Both the position numbers and the translations under genes were made by a program. The notes beneath the pieces were generated by a model. That model was not told where the DNA came from and did not search any database. It saw only the letters and a list, made by a program, of their open reading frames with translations. Below are positions 33,825 through 41,758 of a stretch of 64,000 bases of DNA, one piece after another. Within the stretch, counting starts at the first letter, position 1, and every line of letters begins with the position of its first letter. Source of the stretch: an uncultured Eubacteriales bacterium (GTDB lineage Bacteria; Bacillota; Clostridia; Peptostreptococcales; Anaerovoracaceae). The DNA lies in the NCBI GenBank assembly GCA_902773835.1, contig CACYFZ010000001.1:62001-126000 (forward strand), in the 5' to 3' direction.

Positions 33825-34976
33825 TCAGAATTCAGTCTCTGTTTTAATATCTGATGCGGTAGCTCTGAAGCTTCCGCTTTTCATTTTTATTGTATAGGTG
33901 TCTCCGGAACGTATTGATGATACATCAGGAATGATATTTCCGTCTTCACTGATAACAGCTGCGTATCCCTTTGAAAAAACATTTCTCGGATCGTTCTCCT
34001 TGAGGATAATAAGAGCTTTGTCCACCATGGAAGAGGCTTCGCTTATTTTTGCTTTAATACCGGCAAGCAGAAGATCCTTCCTGGAATTAAGAATCTGCCT
34101 CTCTGCTTCTATCTTCGCATTGGCTGAAATCAGAAGTTGTTCTTTGAAATAATCGACGGTATCTCTGAGTTCAAAGGTGTTCATTACAGCCATATCGGCA
34201 GCAGCCGTCGGTGTCTCCGCTCTTGCATCCGCAACCATATCACTGATGGAGAAGTCAGACTCATGGCCTACAGCGGATATTACAGGGATCTTTGAAGCAA
34301 ATATGGTCCTGCAAACCGTCTCATCGTTAAAGGCAGCAAGGTCTTCCGGAGACCCTCCTCCGCGTCCGACTATCAATGTATCTATACGCAGTCCGTCATC
34401 TGCGAGCTTGTTAGCTTTTTCAATATTCCCACAGATGCTGTTTACGGCACCTACTCCCTGTACGAGTGTCGGGAATATAAGTATATCCGTGAAATCGTTC
34501 TTCGCTGTGATGATTTTGCGAATATCTTCTATGGCAGCGCCGGTAGAAGATGTAATAATACCTACCCTGTACGGAAACTCGGGAATCGGCTTTTTATACT
34601 TCTTATCGAATAATCCTTCTTTTTCAAGAAGCTGTTTAATTCTGTTGAATTCGGCCATCAAATCGCCTTCGCCAGCAGCTTCGACATGAAGAATACTGAG
34701 CGAATAGGTTCCGTTCTTTGCATAAGGACTGATATCACATACGGCTACGATCTTCTTGCCGTTTTCCACCAGCTTCATATCAATTTTTGCTGCATTCGAA
34801 CCCCAAATGGCACATCTTATCTGGCTATCCGAATCTTTCAGGGTCAGATAATAATGAGGCCCGCTTTTGGACAGCCCGGAAATCTCACCTTCCACGGCAA
34901 GACCTCTCAGATTGTAGTCATCTCTGAGCTTTTTGGCTATATATTCATTTACCTGACTTACGCTTACCGGTCTCAT
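33825..34976 (-). CDS. xseA: Exodeoxyribonuclease VII large subunit
   Basis: Catalytic subunit of a nuclease that degrades single-stranded DNA. 383 residues. An N-terminal OB domain (about 1-100, LRGLAVEGEISGLSKSGPHYYLTLKD) precedes the nuclease core with VGIITSSTGAAIEDI (about 137), LIVGRGGGSPEDLAAFND (about 201) and VISAVGHESDFSISDMVADARAETPTAAA (about 232). The C-terminal helical region is shorter than in E. coli, as usual in Firmicutes. It overlaps the preceding gene by 4 bases (ATGA). Confidence 0.96.
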   Translation of the reverse strand: MRPVSVSQVNEYIAKKLRDDYNLRGLAVEGEISGLSKSGPHYYLTLKDSDSQIRCAIWGSNAAKIDMKLVENGKKIVAVCDISPYAKNGTYSLSILHVEAAGEGDLMAEFNRIKQLLEKEGLFDKKYKKPIPEFPYRVGIITSSTGAAIEDIRKIITAKNDFTDILIFPTLVQGVGAVNSICGNIEKANKLADDGLRIDTLIVGRGGGSPEDLAAFNDETVCRTIFASKIPVISAVGHESDFSISDMVADARAETPTAAADMAVMNTFELRDTVDYFKEQLLISANAKIEAERQILNSRKDLLLAGIKAKISEASSMVDKALIILKENDPRNVFSKGYAAVISEDGNIIPDVSSIRSGDTYTIKMKSGSFRATASDIKTETEF

Positions 34977-35935
34977 TTATGATTAAAAGCTTTCCCCGCC
35001 AAAATAGCAGTACCTACGGCATTATCACCTGATAAAGCAGGATCTCCGAACAGAATTCTGTAGGATCCTCTCTTTTGTTTTATCTTAAGCAGTTTACGTA
35101 TTGTGATGCTGGAGGCAACTCCTCCGGCCATATAGACTTTTTCCGTTCCGTATTTTTCGCAGAGATAATCCGAAGACTCAATAAGAATATCGGAGATCTT
35201 ATCCATAATCTCGAAAATAACGGCCCTGAGGTCTTTTTCCTTTGATGAAGAGGCGAAACCCATCAATCTTGTTTCGGGCCCTGAGAGATTGAAATATCCG
35301 TCTTTTACACGAATAATACCGAGTACATCAGAATCTGTCTTTGCTTCGCATGTTTCAGCGATCTTATCCATCTCAGGTCCTGCAGGAAACGGAAGGCCGA
35401 TAGCGACTCCGAACCTGTCTATCAATTGACCGAAGCTTATATCCAAACTTCCGCCGACGATCTCAGTATTATAGCCCGCTTTAGAAGGAGTACATTTCAG
35501 AAATTCCGTAGTTCCTCCTGAAAGATGCATAAGAATAACGGGATCATCCCCCGCATCTTCAGTTGTATCTATAATCGCTGCAGCGTGTCCTTCCTGATGA
35601 GAGAATTCATAGCAAGGCACTCCCAGCAGCTCGGAAATGACTTTTCCCAGATTTACACCTGCCAAAAAGCAAGGCATATATGAGCCTTCGACTCTTCTTG
35701 GAGCATATGAAACTCCTACGGATGATACATCACCTCCATCTATTGTTTTCAGCAGTTTCTCCGTTAAGAACGGAAGCTTGTTTGAATGCTTAAAAAAAGC
35801 ATCCGACTGCCTAAGACCTCTTTCACCTTTCGGCACATCAAGATACTCTGATATGTTTGATAAGATATGTCGGTCTTCATCAACTGCTGCCAATGAAGTC
35901 TTGTAATTGGAGGTGTCAATTCCGAGGTGAATCAT
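34973..35935 (-). CDS. TsaD/Kae1-family paralogue of unknown role
   Basis: A 320-residue ASKHA-fold protein starting MIHLGIDTSNYKTSLA. It resembles TsaD (tRNA threonylcarbamoyladenosine transferase), including the metal-binding HxxxH in FSHQEGHAAA (about 113), LSGGTTEFL and MAGGVASS. It departs from true TsaD in length and in the N-terminal region (TsaD begins with DTSCDETA). Such paralogues are commonly placed near xseA/nusB in Clostridia and are labelled O-sialoglycoprotein endopeptidase or Kae1-like. The true tsaD is expected elsewhere. Function unknown. Confidence 0.82.
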   Translation of the reverse strand: MIHLGIDTSNYKTSLAAVDEDRHILSNISEYLDVPKGERGLRQSDAFFKHSNKLPFLTEKLLKTIDGGDVSSVGVSYAPRRVEGSYMPCFLAGVNLGKVISELLGVPCYEFSHQEGHAAAIIDTTEDAGDDPVILMHLSGGTTEFLKCTPSKAGYNTEIVGGSLDISFGQLIDRFGVAIGLPFPAGPEMDKIAETCEAKTDSDVLGIIRVKDGYFNLSGPETRLMGFASSSKEKDLRAVIFEIMDKISDILIESSDYLCEKYGTEKVYMAGGVASSITIRKLLKIKQKRGSYRILFGDPALSGDNAVGTAILAGKAFNHK

Positions 35936-35936
35936 A

Positions 35937-36338
35937 TTATTCCTTCTCTAAGCTCTTATCGATCTTGGCCAAGACCGAGTTAACGAACTTGTATGATTTT
36001 TCATCACCGTATTTTTTTGATAATTTAACGGCTTCATTGATGGATACCGCCTTTGGAATACTATCCATAAACATCATCTCACATACGGCAGTTCTGAGTA
36101 TCGCCAGATCGGTTTTCGATATGCGATCAAATGACCAATTATCGATATTCGAGGCAATTTTTTCATCAATCTCGGCGATATGTTCTTTTACAGCCGTAAG
36201 TGCTTCCACCGCCTGTTTTTTATTCAGGATGTTCATATCTTCTTCCATCACATTCAGTTCTGAATAATCGAACTTGCCTGCAATTTCCATCTGATAGATC
36301 ATCTGCATTGTTTTTTCTCTGATTACTTCTCTGTTCAC
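35937..36338 (-). CDS. nusB: Transcription antitermination factor NusB
   Basis: An all-helical, 133-residue protein that joins NusE (S10) on boxA RNA of rRNA operons. It matches the family in the opening REVIREKTMQMIYQMEIAG, the central WSFDRISKTDLAILRTAVCEMMFMD and PKAVSINEAVKLSKKYGDEKSYKFVNSVLAKI. It overlaps the Asp23-like gene by 4 bases. Confidence 0.96.
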   Translation of the reverse strand: MNREVIREKTMQMIYQMEIAGKFDYSELNVMEEDMNILNKKQAVEALTAVKEHIAEIDEKIASNIDNWSFDRISKTDLAILRTAVCEMMFMDSIPKAVSINEAVKLSKKYGDEKSYKFVNSVLAKIDKSLEKE

Positions 36339-36610
36339 TTCGTCCTCTGCTCTTCGTAAATGCCTTCTACTGTGATGTTAACGGTCTTAACGACGATGCC
36401 CTCATGCTCCATAAGGCTGTGAATCAAACCTGTTTGAATGTCATAACTAAGCTGAGGAATATTAACACCGTAGTCGACAAGTATGTCCAGATTGATGATG
36501 TACTCATCATCTTCCTCGCTTATTTTAACCGAAGGCCTCGTCTTTCCGACACCTTTAAACTTAAGGGTTTCTTCTGTTATCAGTTTTACAAGTCTGCTTT
36601 CTTTGCTCAT
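36335..36610 (-). CDS. Small Asp23/Gls24-family protein
   Basis: 91 residues covering the core of the Asp23/Gls24 (DUF322) alpha/beta domain, e.g. IINLDILVDYGVNIPQLSYDIQ and VKTVNITVEGI. In other Firmicutes an Asp23/YqhY protein lies directly before nusB and has been linked to lipid metabolism or envelope stress. This one is shorter than YqhY (about 130) and has a simple N-terminus. Confidence 0.8.
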   Translation of the reverse strand: MSKESRLVKLITEETLKFKGVGKTRPSVKISEEDDEYIINLDILVDYGVNIPQLSYDIQTGLIHSLMEHEGIVVKTVNITVEGIYEEQRTK

Positions 36611-36615
36611 CTGAT

Positions 36616-37962
36616 TTATTGTTCTTCGTCGTTTCCGTTCTTCTTTTCTTTAACCTTAATCTTTATCTTTTCTATTCTACGGTCTTTTACCTTTACGATG
36701 GTTAATACATAGTTTTCATACTCTACGGGATTGTATTTAACCTTTTCACGAGGGATCTCTCCCATTAAATCGATGAGGAAGCCTCCTATAGTTTCACTGG
36801 TATCAGACTTCAGTTCAATACCGGTCTCCTCTTTAAGATCATCGAGGTATACATTACCGTCAACTTCATATGTATCTTCACTGATTTTTTCTATAATTCT
36901 GTCTTCTTCATCGAACTCATCATCGATATCTCCGACGATCTGCTCGATAATATCCTCTACAGAGACAATACCGCTGAATCCGCCGTACTCATCAATGAGC
37001 ATGGCAAGATGCTGTTTTTCTATCTGAAGTTCTCTGAACAGAGCGTCAATATTCTTTGTTTCAGGCACGAAATATGCAGGTCTGAGGAGCTTCTTAATGT
37101 CTACCTTGTCAAAACCTTTCTTCGTGGCGGTGTGGAGATAATCTTTTATATGAAGTATACCGACTATATTATCGGGATCTCCGTCATATACCGGAATCCT
37201 CGAATGAGTAAGTTCCATGAGTTCATCAAAATACTCGCTTCTGTCAGCATTGATGTCGAACATAAATACATCGGTACGCGGTGTCATTATTTCATATGCA
37301 AGGAGGTCGTCGAATTCAAAGATGGAGTCAATCATCTTGCGACCCTCTTCTTTGATCTCACCTCTTTCCTGTCCTCTGTCCAGCATGGACATAACCTTAT
37401 CTTCCGTGAAGTAGGAATCGTCCACATCTGTTTTCTTCCCCATGATTTTCAGGATCAGATTGGCTACTCCCTTGCATACCATCACAAGAGGAAATGTCAC
37501 ATAATATATAAACTTCTGAAATCCGACCAGAGCGATGCTGGTTGACTCGCTTGCCTGCGCAGCGAGTTTTTTCGGCAGTATATCCGATAGTCCCGTATAT
37601 ACGATATAGAACAGGATGTTATAAACAATCATCGTAAGAATGACGAATTCTCTCGGAACAAACAAATCCGATTCAGTCACTTCTTTCATACGGCCCAGAA
37701 CGATGACATTGAAAAGCATAAATGCCACAACAATGCTGATAAAGCTGGCTGCATGATTTGCGTAGTGATATTTTGACGGTTTAGCGAGGAAGTCGGTTAT
37801 TGCGACTATCTTTTTGTCATCAGGCCTCTCTTCCGCCAATTCTTTAATCTTGTTCCTGTCTACGTAGTCAAGTGCCCTTTTGGATGCAACCACAAGAGCG
37901 TTAAATATCATAATAACTACGATTCCGATAATTAAATACAATTCGGGGTGACTGTCGTCCAT
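36616..37962 (-). CDS. CNNM/CorC-type hemolysin-family membrane protein
   Basis: 448 residues. An N-terminal DUF21 (CNNM) membrane domain with 3-4 helices (about 1-185) is followed by two CBS domains (about 215-335; MTPRTDVFMFD and HLAMLIDEYGGFSGIVSVEDIIEQIVGDI) and a C-terminal CorC_HlyC domain (about 350-430). Homologues are linked to Mg2+/Co2+ export. It ends in a Lys/Glu-rich tail. The neighbours are translation and tRNA-modification genes, so context gives no further clue. Confidence 0.9.
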   Translation of the reverse strand: MDDSHPELYLIIGIVVIMIFNALVVASKRALDYVDRNKIKELAEERPDDKKIVAITDFLAKPSKYHYANHAASFISIVVAFMLFNVIVLGRMKEVTESDLFVPREFVILTMIVYNILFYIVYTGLSDILPKKLAAQASESTSIALVGFQKFIYYVTFPLVMVCKGVANLILKIMGKKTDVDDSYFTEDKVMSMLDRGQERGEIKEEGRKMIDSIFEFDDLLAYEIMTPRTDVFMFDINADRSEYFDELMELTHSRIPVYDGDPDNIVGILHIKDYLHTATKKGFDKVDIKKLLRPAYFVPETKNIDALFRELQIEKQHLAMLIDEYGGFSGIVSVEDIIEQIVGDIDDEFDEEDRIIEKISEDTYEVDGNVYLDDLKEETGIELKSDTSETIGGFLIDLMGEIPREKVKYNPVEYENYVLTIVKVKDRRIEKIKIKVKEKKNGNDEEQ

Positions 37963-37965
37963 TTC

Positions 37966-39207
37966 CTATACCTCTTTTCTTTTTCTCATAATGAAGCCCT
38001 CTTTCGGGACTCTTTTAAATCTGATTTTAAGTTTCTGTTGAGGATGCGGAGCGCTTACTATTGCCTCTCCTTCCTCGTTATACATTTCCGTAATTATTTC
38101 TTCGTAATACGGAGTGCGCGGTCCGAAAATCTCAACCGTATCTCCTACTGAGAATTTATTACGCTGCTCTACATTCGTGAGCCCCGTAGATTCATCATGT
38201 GTTCCGACCAAACCTATAAACGAATAATCTCTCGTGTAGTCGCTTGTAATATAGTTTTGGTCCTCATCTGTCGGCTTGTTATAGTAAAAGCCGTTAGTGA
38301 ATTCTCTGTGGCTTGCTTTGCAGAGCTCCTCAAAGTGTTTCGGATTGAAACTGTATCCGTCAGGGTCTGCAAGATATTCATCTATTGCGGCTCTGTATGC
38401 GGAGACCACCGTAGCCACATAGAACATAGACTTCATGCGTCCTTCGATTTTAAAAGAGCTGACCCCTGCTTCTACCAGATCCGGAATCTTATCTATCATA
38501 CAAAGATCCCTGGAATTCATGATATAACTCCCGCGGTCGTCTTCTTCAACAGGATAATATTCGCCCGGTCTTTGTTCTTCTACGAGTGAATACTTCCACC
38601 TGCAAGGATGTGTACATGCGCCTTTATTGGCATCACGTCCTGCCATGAAATTGCTGAGAAGACATCTTCCGGAATATGAGATGCACATGGCTCCGTGAAC
38701 GAAGGCTTCTATATCCGTCCCTTCGGGAAGCATCTTGCTCATTTCATTAAGTTCCTTAAGACTCATTTCCCTGGCGGCCACAATTCTCTTTACACCGTTA
38801 GAAGCCCAAAAATTAGCTGTCACATAGTTGGTGGTGTTGGCCTGTGTCGAAAGATGTATTTCGGCTTCGGGTATCTGTTCCCTTATAAGCGCAATAACGC
38901 CCGGATCCGATACGATAAATGCATCTATAGGCAAATCCTTAATTTTGCTGATATATGCTCTCAGAGGCTCAATATCCTCGTTGTGAGCATATATATTCAT
39001 GGTCATATAGCCCTTAGCATTATGTGCGTGAGCAAATTCGAGAGCTTCTTTTATTTCATCCGTACTCAAATTCCCCGCACCTGCTCTCAGGCTGAACATC
39101 TCACCTCCGAAGTATACTGCGTCGGCTCCGTACAAAACGGCAGTCTTAAACTTTTCCAAGTCTCCGGCAGGAGCAAGTAATTCGAGTTGTATTTCTTTAT
39201 TTGTCAT
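37966..39207 (-). CDS. trhP: Peptidase U32-family tRNA hydroxylation protein TrhP
   Basis: A 413-residue U32-family protein: LELLAPAGDLEKFKTAVLYGADAVYFGG at the N-terminus, FVHGAMCISYSGRCLLSNFMAGRDANKGACTHPCRW (about 165-200) with the conserved cysteines, and SFKIEGRMKS (about 250). TrhP (YrrO/YegQ) makes 5-hydroxyuridine at tRNA position 34 using prephenate. It overlaps the end of trmR by 11 bases; TrmR methylates that product to 5-methoxyuridine. The pairing favours TrhP over the other U32 enzymes, UbiU/V and RlhA. Confidence 0.87.
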   Translation of the reverse strand: MTNKEIQLELLAPAGDLEKFKTAVLYGADAVYFGGEMFSLRAGAGNLSTDEIKEALEFAHAHNAKGYMTMNIYAHNEDIEPLRAYISKIKDLPIDAFIVSDPGVIALIREQIPEAEIHLSTQANTTNYVTANFWASNGVKRIVAAREMSLKELNEMSKMLPEGTDIEAFVHGAMCISYSGRCLLSNFMAGRDANKGACTHPCRWKYSLVEEQRPGEYYPVEEDDRGSYIMNSRDLCMIDKIPDLVEAGVSSFKIEGRMKSMFYVATVVSAYRAAIDEYLADPDGYSFNPKHFEELCKASHREFTNGFYYNKPTDEDQNYITSDYTRDYSFIGLVGTHDESTGLTNVEQRNKFSVGDTVEIFGPRTPYYEEIITEMYNEEGEAIVSAPHPQQKLKIRFKRVPKEGFIMRKRKEV

Positions 39208-39850
39208 TTAATTTGATAATAGCCAGACCGTCTCCGCTTTCAGATACGGATACAGTCAGATCCTCCCTGTTTTTTAAATAATCGAGGAATGAATTCATGT
39301 ATTTTACGCTGGTCCTGTGCCTTTTTGCACCGGGCTTTTTTCTGTCATATATCCACCCGTGTATCAGTATATTGTCACAGACTGTTACAGCACCCGGTGC
39401 AGATAGTTTTTCAGCTTCTTCAAAGTATTCTTTATAGTGAGTTTTCCCCGCATCTATAAAGATGAAATCAAACGGCTCCGATACTTCCATATCTTTTAAA
39501 ATATCGGATGCATCTCCTTCAATCAGTTTAATTCTGTCAGACACTCCGTATTCTTTGAAATTACTTAAAGCCTTTTCGGCCATTTTCGGATTGCGTTCTA
39601 TTGTCGTAATAAATGCTTTAGGACACTTGGTCGCAAAGAAGACCGACGAATAACCGTATGCTGTTCCGATTTCGAGAATCCGAGTCGGTTTACATATATC
39701 CAGCAGAACTGAGAGGAGCCCTTCCGTTTCTCTGAGTATCAGAGGAATATTATCCTCTTCGTTGATCATGCGAAGCCTTTCTAGTTCTTCGTTAATCGGT
39801 TTATATTGCTTTTCTATAAATTCCTTTGATGTAATGCTCGTATCGGACAT
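39197..39850 (-). CDS. trmR: tRNA 5-hydroxyuridine O-methyltransferase TrmR
   Basis: A class I SAM O-methyltransferase (methyltransf_3 type), 217 residues, with ILEIGTAYGYSSVFFA (about 75), the Asp-bearing LIEGDASDIL (about 118) and FDFIFIDAGKTHYKEYF (about 135). Bacillus YrrM/TrmR completes mo5U34 in tRNAs after TrhP. The adjacent U32 gene and upstream mltG reproduce the Bacillus yrrL-yrrM-yrrN/O order. Confidence 0.88.
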   Translation of the reverse strand: MSDTSITSKEFIEKQYKPINEELERLRMINEEDNIPLILRETEGLLSVLLDICKPTRILEIGTAYGYSSVFFATKCPKAFITTIERNPKMAEKALSNFKEYGVSDRIKLIEGDASDILKDMEVSEPFDFIFIDAGKTHYKEYFEEAEKLSAPGAVTVCDNILIHGWIYDRKKPGAKRHRTSVKYMNSFLDYLKNREDLTVSVSESGDGLAIIKLNDK

Positions 39851-39852
39851 AA

Positions 39853-40803
39853 TTACTCCGAATCATTGCTTTTTTCATCGCTTCTGTCGGCGACAGCATC
39901 CCTGTATTCCTGAAGAAGCTTCTGATATTTCTCTTTATTTGCCGTGAATTCATGAGAACCGTCTAATTTAGAACTGTAAACATAATAAACATTATCGTTC
40001 TCTTCAGGATAAAGAGCAGCCTTAATAGATTCTTCACTCGGAGAGCATAAGGGTGCTTTCTTTATCTCGCCTTTAGGCATCATATCCATGTTGTACTTGT
40101 TATGAATTACGGCGGAAATACTCGGTTTTTCTTTATCAATGGTGGTTTCCGTCTCTATCAGTGAAGCAATATATACTATCTCTCTGACGCTGAGACCGAG
40201 TTCATCTGCCCTTGCAGTATAGTCCTCATTAAAAAAGTTTGAGAACTGATTCAGCATGGTGATAATCATCATTGACTCATCAGCACTGCTGTCTATTTGA
40301 TAGGTCCCAGGAAAAAGGAATCCTTCAACTTGCTTGCTGCCGAGTTTGTTCTTACCGATAAAACTGATTTCCTGTAAATCTTTCGATGCCGCAGCTTCAA
40401 GGAATGCTTTTTTATTCACAACACCGTCTCTTGCGAGAGAGGATGCAATCTGTTCCAGATTATACCCTGCGGGTATCGTAAAACCGGAAGAAGTCGTAAT
40501 ACCGTTAGACATTGTTCTTGCAATTGCAAAAGCGTTCATTGACGGAGAAAGATAATATGACCCGGGTTTGAAATTAGTTGAAAAAGATATGCGGGCAACC
40601 GCTGAAAAAGCCGAGGCATTATTAACAATGCCTTCGTCTTCCAGAGTTGCCGCTACTTTACTCAGGTCGTCTCCTTCGCCCACAACAACAGTTTTATAGG
40701 TCGCAATTGTTCTGTCACAAGGTCTGGACAAAGCGCCTATAATTGCTATAGCCGCGATTACTACGGCCAGAACTATTACTATCAGACGCAGGGTTGTACG
40801 CAT
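39853..40803 (-). CDS. mltG: MltG/YceG-like endolytic murein transglycosylase, shortened catalytic region
   Basis: 316 residues: a membrane segment (about 4-24), a LysM-like region (about 38-100), and the YceG catalytic domain with QVEGFLFPGTYQI (about 158) and the presumed catalytic Glu in IASLIETETT (about 216). MltG cleaves nascent glycan strands and sets their length. Downstream of the Glu, the usual MPLQTDPTV...YNTY...GLPPGPI block is replaced by a ~15-residue stretch (MMPKGEIKKAPLCSP) before SIKAALYPE resumes. Activity is therefore uncertain. The start shares a base with the efp stop. Confidence 0.88.
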   Translation of the reverse strand: MRTTLRLIVIVLAVVIAAIAIIGALSRPCDRTIATYKTVVVGEGDDLSKVAATLEDEGIVNNASAFSAVARISFSTNFKPGSYYLSPSMNAFAIARTMSNGITTSSGFTIPAGYNLEQIASSLARDGVVNKKAFLEAAASKDLQEISFIGKNKLGSKQVEGFLFPGTYQIDSSADESMMIITMLNQFSNFFNEDYTARADELGLSVREIVYIASLIETETTIDKEKPSISAVIHNKYNMDMMPKGEIKKAPLCSPSEESIKAALYPEENDNVYYVYSSKLDGSHEFTANKEKYQKLLQEYRDAVADRSDEKSNDSE

Positions 40804-41366
40804 TATTCTTTAGATCTGCCGAGGTATTCTCCTGATCTTGTATCAATCTGAATCTTCTCACCTTCATTAATGAAGATAGGCACCTGAATAACGGCGCCGG
40901 TTTCTACCGTGGCAGCCTTAGTTACGTTTGTAGCTGTGTCGCCCTTAACACCCGGCTCTGTTTCGATTACTTCGAGGTCTACGAAGTTAGGAGCTTCTAC
41001 ATCAAAGGCACCGTCTTTGTAGAACTTAACCGTTGCTATATCATTCTCGCGTAAGTACTTCATTGCCTCTTCTACAAGTTCCTTAGTCAGCGGAACCTGA
41101 TCAAAAGTGTCCTGATCCATGAAGTAGTAGAGCTCACCGTCGTTGTAGAGATACTGCATCTGCTTAGTCTCGATATGAGCTTTAGGGAATTTGTCGTTAG
41201 GGTTGAAAGCTTCTTCCCTTGTAGCACCGGTAAGGATGTTTCTGTACTTTGTTCTTACGAAAGCAGCACCTTTACCCGGCTTTACATGCTGGAAATCAAG
41301 AACTACATGTGGCTCTCCGTTCATCTCGAATGTAATACCTTTTCTGAAATCACTAGCGTAAATCAT
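40803..41366 (-). CDS. efp: Translation elongation factor P
   Basis: A 187-residue, three-domain beta-barrel protein that relieves polyproline stalls. The modified lysine is in the loop KPGKGAAF (about 29-36). The remaining sequence ([30 protein letters not shown]) is canonical. AAAGGAGAA precedes the ATG. A 53-base gap to the YlbF gene is the largest within this part of the operon, but no clear promoter is seen there. Confidence 0.97.
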   Translation of the reverse strand: MIYASDFRKGITFEMNGEPHVVLDFQHVKPGKGAAFVRTKYRNILTGATREEAFNPNDKFPKAHIETKQMQYLYNDGELYYFMDQDTFDQVPLTKELVEEAMKYLRENDIATVKFYKDGAFDVEAPNFVDLEVIETEPGVKGDTATNVTKAATVETGAVIQVPIFINEGEKIQIDTRSGEYLGRSKE

Positions 41367-41419
41367 TGAATTCTCCTTTATCTTATAAATAATTGATAAC
41401 TTGGTTATGTTATATAGTA

Positions 41420-41746
41420 TTAAACGCCCATAGCTTCGCCGATAATCTGAAATACGTCATTCATCATTACCGAGAAAGCGGCTTCAGATTGCATAAACTT
41501 TGCTGCAAGAGGTTTTGTAGCAAGCATTGTGCTCAGACTTTGGATTCGGCTCATAAGATCTTCAGGTGGTTCCTGACCGCTGATCTGCGCTGTCTGCAGT
41601 TCAATCTGAAGCTTCTGCATATCAGCTATCATCTCTGATACTTCCTTGTCTGCATCAACTTCTTTTCTTACCTTGTCGAATTCAAGGAACTCATTTGACT
41701 CTTTTATTGCTCTTGCAAGGCTGTGAGCTTCGTCATATACGTTCAT
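41420..41746 (-). CDS. YlbF/YmcA-family protein
   Basis: A 108-residue helical DUF964 protein: [20 protein letters not shown], then [16 protein letters not shown] and a Met-rich C-terminal helix. In Bacillus YlbF, YmcA and YaaT form a complex that modulates RNase Y and differentiation. RNase J lies directly upstream here, so a link to RNA decay is plausible. A strong AGGAGGGTATA site precedes the ATG. Confidence 0.88.
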   Translation of the reverse strand: MNVYDEAHSLARAIKESNEFLEFDKVRKEVDADKEVSEMIADMQKLQIELQTAQISGQEPPEDLMSRIQSLSTMLATKPLAAKFMQSEAAFSVMMNDVFQIIGEAMGV

Positions 41747-41758
41747 TATACCCTCCTT

